From a bacterium (GTDB lineage: Bacteria > CBDUZB01 > JAGLHV01): a stretch of DNA of 9,245 nucleotides. The notes below the pieces were generated by a model, which was not told the origin of the DNA, searched no databases, and worked only from the letters and a program-made list of their open reading frames with translations. The stretch is taken from the NCBI GenBank assembly GCA_023143305.1, contig JAGLHV010000035.1:1-9245 (forward strand), in the 5' to 3' direction. Shown here one piece after another: positions 6,894 through 9,245 of this stretch; within the stretch, counting starts at the first letter, position 1; the number at the start of each line of letters is the position of its first letter. Both the position numbers and the translations under genes were made by a program.

Positions 6894-6905
6894 AGTAGTT
6901 GATTT

Positions 6906-7364
6906 TTAATATTCATCTTCTTCCTTAATAATTTTTATTATTTCATCAACACTGGCAGCATTTCTCAATGCCTGACGAAAAAATTTATCCTTCAAAAGAC
7001 GTGAAATTTTAGCTAATGCTTTAAGATGAATACCAGCTAAATCGGGTGGAGCAATAAGCAGAAAAATCAAATAAACCGGTTCTCCATCAAGAGCATCAAA
7101 ATCAACACCTTTTTTAGAAACACCAAAGGCAGCAATAATATTAGTTACTCCACTTGATTTTCCATGAGGAATGGCAATTCCTTGCCCAATACCGGTAGAA
7201 CCCAGTTTTTCTCTTTCCATTAAAATTTTAACGACTTTTTCCCGATTTTTTATTTTTTTGGCCTTATATAAAAGACCTACGATCTCTTCTATTGCTTCTT
7301 TTTTGCTTTGACTTTTTAAATCTGCAATTACAGCATTTTTACACAAAAAATCAAGAATTTTCAT
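6906..7364 (-). CDS. ptsN: PTS EIIA-Ntr-type protein (PtsN/fructose-type EIIA domain)
   Basis: Cytoplasmic EIIA domain of the nitrogen-related PTS branch, which in Proteobacteria relays phosphorylation state to targets such as potassium transport rather than moving a sugar. The 152-residue protein is a single EIIA fructose/Ntr-type domain. The signature GSTGIGQGIAIPHGK at 55-69 contains the expected phospho-histidine H67, and the later LIAPPDLAGIHLKALAKIS stretch is also typical. There is no attached EIIB or EIIC domain, favouring a regulatory role. The ATG at 7364 has AGGAG eight bases upstream; an earlier ATG four bases upstream is out of frame. It sits 50 bases after hpf, as in the classical rpoN-hpf-ptsN order. 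Its phosphate donor (HPr or NPr with an enzyme I) is not in the window. A fructose-PTS EIIA is the alternative, but context argues against it. Confidence 0.92.
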   Translation of the reverse strand: MKILDFLCKNAVIADLKSQSKKEAIEEIVGLLYKAKKIKNREKVVKILMEREKLGSTGIGQGIAIPHGKSSGVTNIIAAFGVSKKGVDFDALDGEPVYLIFLLIAPPDLAGIHLKALAKISRLLKDKFFRQALRNAASVDEIIKIIKEEDEY

Positions 7365-7414
7365 CCATTTTTCTCCTTTTTATATTAAAATATGTTTTGT
7401 TAATAAATTAATTT

Positions 7415-7945
7415 CTATATTTTAAATTCTATTACTTCATATCTTTTCTCTTTTTTTCGATAAAGCATACTAATTTTATCCGTATCACTGTTTATAAATA
7501 CAAAAAAAGTATCTTTCCCTGATTCTATAAATGTAAGAGCTTCTTCCAAAGACATAGATTCCACTTTTATCCTCTTGGCATTTAATTTAACTTTTAAAGC
7601 TCGTTTTTTTTCTTCAAGAAAATCCACCGATGATTCTTCATCATACCGTTTATCTTTCCGGTGTTCTCTTAATTTTTCTTTATATTTCTTTAATTGCTTT
7701 ACCACTTTATCCATTACTTTATCTATTGCTGTGTATAGATCTTCTGCCTTTTCTTTTGCCCGAATATGTTCTCCCCCTGTTTGAATAAAAACTTCAGCAA
7801 CATGTAAATGTTTTTCGAGGTTTAAAATTAATTCGGTGTTCACTAAACGATTTAAATACTTCTTGATTTTTTCTGCTTTTTTATAAATATAACCTCTCAA
7901 TCGTGGTGTTAATTTAATACGCCTGGTAGTTATTTTAACAATCAT
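7415..7945 (-). CDS. hpf: Ribosome hibernation promoting factor, long form
   Basis: Ribosome-associated factor that binds the decoding centre of the 30S subunit in slow growth and, in its long form, dimerises ribosomes to 100S particles. The 176-residue protein has an N-terminal HPF/RaiA domain (about 1-100; AEVFIQTGGEHIRAKEKAEDLYTAID region at 50-75), a charged linker rich in lysine and glutamate (about 88-118), and a C-terminal dimerisation domain (about 124-176). That last domain has the typical MSLEEALTFIESGKDTFFVF, then D-KISMLYRKKE pattern. Its length shows the long form rather than the short enteric type (about 95). The ATG at 7945 has the best ribosome binding site in the window, AGGAGG four bases upstream, inside the 12-base gap after lptB. 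Confidence 0.95.
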   Translation of the reverse strand: MIVKITTRRIKLTPRLRGYIYKKAEKIKKYLNRLVNTELILNLEKHLHVAEVFIQTGGEHIRAKEKAEDLYTAIDKVMDKVVKQLKKYKEKLREHRKDKRYDEESSVDFLEEKKRALKVKLNAKRIKVESMSLEEALTFIESGKDTFFVFINSDTDKISMLYRKKEKRYEVIEFKI

Positions 7946-7948
7946 TTT

Positions 7949-7955
7949 CCCTCCT
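7949..7955 (-). promoter_or_regulatory. Strong Shine-Dalgarno sequence of hpf
   Basis: The minus strand reads AGGAGGG, then AAA, then ATG, an almost full anti-16S match placed within the 12-base gap between lptB and hpf. It fixes the hpf start and is markedly stronger than the leaders of rapZ, EIIA, GH57 and EIID, suggesting higher translation of hpf within the shared transcript. Confidence 0.7.
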
Positions 7956-7957
7956 TT

Positions 7958-8677
7958 CTATAATTTAAAATTATTCCCTAAATAAACTTCTTTAGCCTTT
8001 TCATTTTTAATTAAATCTTTTGCCGTTCCCTGAAATAATATTTTACCCTCATAAATTATATAAGCCCGATCAATAATTTCCAAAGTCTCCCTCACTCTGT
8101 GATCCGTAATTAAGACCCCTAAATCCTTCTTTTTCAGTTGAAAAATAATCTTTTGAATATCCATAACCGCTAATGGATCTATACCTGTAAATGGTTCATC
8201 TAACAAAATAAACTTAGGAGTAGTCACTAATGCTCGGGATATTTCCACTCTCCTTTTCTCACCCCCCGACAAAGTATAGGCCTTATTCTTAGCCAAGCGG
8301 GCAATCCCTAATTCTGATAAAAGCTTTTCTAATTTCCTTTTTTTCTCTTTTTTCGTCAACGGTAACGTTTCTAATATCGCCAAAACGTTTTCTTCTACAG
8401 TTAAACCACGAAAAATAGACGGATCCTGAGATAAATATCCTAAGCCGATCCTTGCCCGTTTATACATTGGTAAATGGGTAATTTCCTCATCTCCCATAAA
8501 AATACTACCATTATCAGATTTAAGTAATCCAACAATCATATAAAAAGTAGTACTTTTTCCCGCTCCATTAGGCCCTAACAAACCAACAACTTCACCTTTA
8601 TTGACTTTAATAGAAACACTATCGACCACTCGACGATGAGCAAAACTTTTAGTTAAATTCGAAACATATAATCCCAT
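7958..8677 (-). CDS. lptB: LPS export ABC transporter ATP-binding protein LptB
   Basis: ATPase of the LptB2FG transporter, which extracts lipopolysaccharide from the inner membrane and drives it along the LptC-LptA bridge to the outer membrane. The 239 residues match family length. Walker A GPNGAGKST is at 35-43, Q-loop glutamine in YLSQDPSIFRGLTVEENV at 81-98, ABC signature LSGGE at 136-140, Walker B with catalytic glutamate FILLDEP at 156-162, and H-loop histidine H193 in ITDHRVRETL. The YLSQ-PSIFR-LTVEEN wording and the TDHRVRETL segment are LptB hallmarks that separate it from branched-chain amino acid LivF/LivG. The ATG at 8677 lies five bases after the lptA-like stop, with GGGAG about 12 bases upstream. 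hpf follows directly; the usual rpoN is missing. Confidence 0.96.
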   Translation of the reverse strand: MGLYVSNLTKSFAHRRVVDSVSIKVNKGEVVGLLGPNGAGKSTTFYMIVGLLKSDNGSIFMGDEEITHLPMYKRARIGLGYLSQDPSIFRGLTVEENVLAILETLPLTKKEKKRKLEKLLSELGIARLAKNKAYTLSGGEKRRVEISRALVTTPKFILLDEPFTGIDPLAVMDIQKIIFQLKKKDLGVLITDHRVRETLEIIDRAYIIYEGKILFQGTAKDLIKNEKAKEVYLGNNFKL

Positions 8678-8682
8678 TAATT

Positions 8683-9245
8683 TTAATTTCTCCCTTTTGA
8701 AACAACAGTTCCCATTACATTTCCTTCTAAAAATATTTTCTTTCGATTTATTAAAATGGTTATTTCATCTGCTTCGTAAGCACTAGTATTTTTTTCATCT
8801 TCATAAAAAATTTGAGGACTACCGGATAAAATCATCCTTTTGGTTTTGTTAAGATACAAACCTTTTTCTCCCTGACCTTTTACACTTTCCCTGGAAAGCT
8901 TAACATTTCCTAATGCAATAACTTCTTCTTTATTTAAATCTGCCTCAATCCTATCACAGGTAAGGACAATTTGCTGTTCATCTGAATTATCAATTGCTTT
9001 ACGTATCATTTTTGGATTTCCCGTAATTATTCCATAATTCTTGTTTTTATAATAAACAATTTTTTCACCATAAACCTCTACTTTTTCACTATCCTTAACA
9101 GTCCCTACAAAATAAACATTCCCTTCCCCTTTTACTATTCCCCTTTTTTCAAAATTTTTCATTCTATCCGCAGTAATAACATTTTCCCCCTGAATCAATT
9201 TCACATTACCAATAAATGAAAAAATATCTTCTTTTTGTAAAACTT
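8683..9245 (-). CDS. lptA: LptA/OstA-like LPS transport protein, 5' end outside window
   Basis: Periplasmic beta-jellyroll (OstA/LptA-type) protein expected to bridge LPS between membranes. A GTG at 9204 could be read as a start, but the frame stays open to the window edge and the upstream residues (ending FSFIGNV before KLIQGENVITADRM) complete an OstA repeat. The real start therefore lies beyond 9245; the first two bases read are the end of a split codon. The OstA-type pattern, a G-V strand followed by a polar strand and an A-D-E/R motif, recurs several times: GNVKLIQGENVITADRM, GEGNVYFVGTV, IEADLNKEEVIALGNVKLS, and YEADEITILINRKKIFLEGNV near the end. The gene is followed by lptB after five bases. 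Whether the missing part adds an LptC-like region or only the signal peptide cannot be seen, so lptA is a context-supported name. Confidence 0.85.
   Translation of the reverse strand, partial: VLQKEDIFSFIGNVKLIQGENVITADRMKNFEKRGIVKGEGNVYFVGTVKDSEKVEVYGEKIVYYKNKNYGIITGNPKMIRKAIDNSDEQQIVLTCDRIEADLNKEEVIALGNVKLSRESVKGQGEKGLYLNKTKRMILSGSPQIFYEDEKNTSAYEADEITILINRKKIFLEGNVMGTVVSKGRN

Larger units (their letters stand above)
6675..6905. other. Gene-free stretch with clustered short palindromes between ptsN and hprK
   Basis: No plausible coding sequence is seen in these 231 bases. About 6738-6895 is visibly richer in G+C than the flanks and packed with inverted repeats (listed separately), while 6675-6737 is plain AT-rich leader ahead of hprK. 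None of the hairpins is followed by a T-run on the minus strand, so none looks like a standard intrinsic terminator. A TATAAT at 6693-6688 is too close to the hprK ribosome binding site (6684-6680) to act as its -10 element. The composition change suggests inserted repeat elements rather than native leader sequence. Confidence 0.7.

Noticed and set aside
6675..6905. CRISPR array or tRNA in the palindrome-rich gap
   Set aside because: The repeats are not regularly spaced identical units with unique spacers, and no cloverleaf or T-loop motif could be found.
7575..7784. Open plus-strand frame of about 69 codons
   Set aside because: Antisense within hpf, rich in Ser/Phe as expected from the complement of lysine- and glutamate-rich codons; no support as a gene.
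9202..9204. GTG at 9204 as the start of the LptA-like gene
   Set aside because: The frame remains open to the window edge and the upstream residues complete an OstA-type repeat, so the gene starts outside the window.

Overview
This is an AT-rich window in which every gene I can support lies on the minus strand, so transcription runs from high to low coordinates. Lipopolysaccharide-transport genes (an LptA/OstA-type protein and LptB) point to a diderm, Gram-negative-type bacterium. The order lptA-lptB-hpf-ptsN-hprK-rapZ-EIIA(Man)-EIIB(Man) resembles the lptB-rpoN-hpf-ptsN neighbourhood of Proteobacteria combined with the hprK-rapZ-mannose-PTS string of Deltaproteobacteria and some uncultured diderm phyla (for example Omnitrophota-like lineages). 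The exact phylum cannot be fixed from the sequence alone.

In transcription order: a 5'-incomplete LptA/OstA-like gene enters from the right edge (to 8683), followed 5 bases later by lptB and 12 bases later by a long-form hibernation factor gene (hpf). rpoN, usually found between those two, is absent. Next comes ptsN (EIIA-Ntr type), then a 231-base gene-free stretch holding a cluster of short palindromes that look like dispersed repeat elements. After it, hprK (HPr kinase/phosphorylase) overlaps rapZ by 11 bases, and then come the soluble mannose-family PTS proteins EIIA and EIIB, which overlap by 4 bases. A 729-residue GH57 enzyme of the 4-alpha-glucanotransferase/alpha-amylase type is placed between EIIB and the membrane subunits EIIC and EIID. 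It has a plausible promoter of its own. EIID ends 13 bases from the left edge, and a ribosome-binding-site-like sequence there suggests that another gene (HPr would be the family expectation) follows outside the window.

Functionally, this is a phosphotransfer control and sugar-uptake block: HprK would modify HPr on serine, PtsN and mannose-type EIIA/EIIB would carry phosphoryl groups, and EIIC/EIID would form the sugar channel. The GH57 enzyme adds cytoplasmic alpha-glucan processing in the middle of the PTS operon. No mobile-element genes, CRISPR array, tRNA or rRNA were seen. The points most worth a second look are the GH57 gene splitting the PTS operon, a leucine in HprK where the family has a near-invariant histidine, the palindrome cluster with two mutually exclusive pairings, and the missing rpoN.
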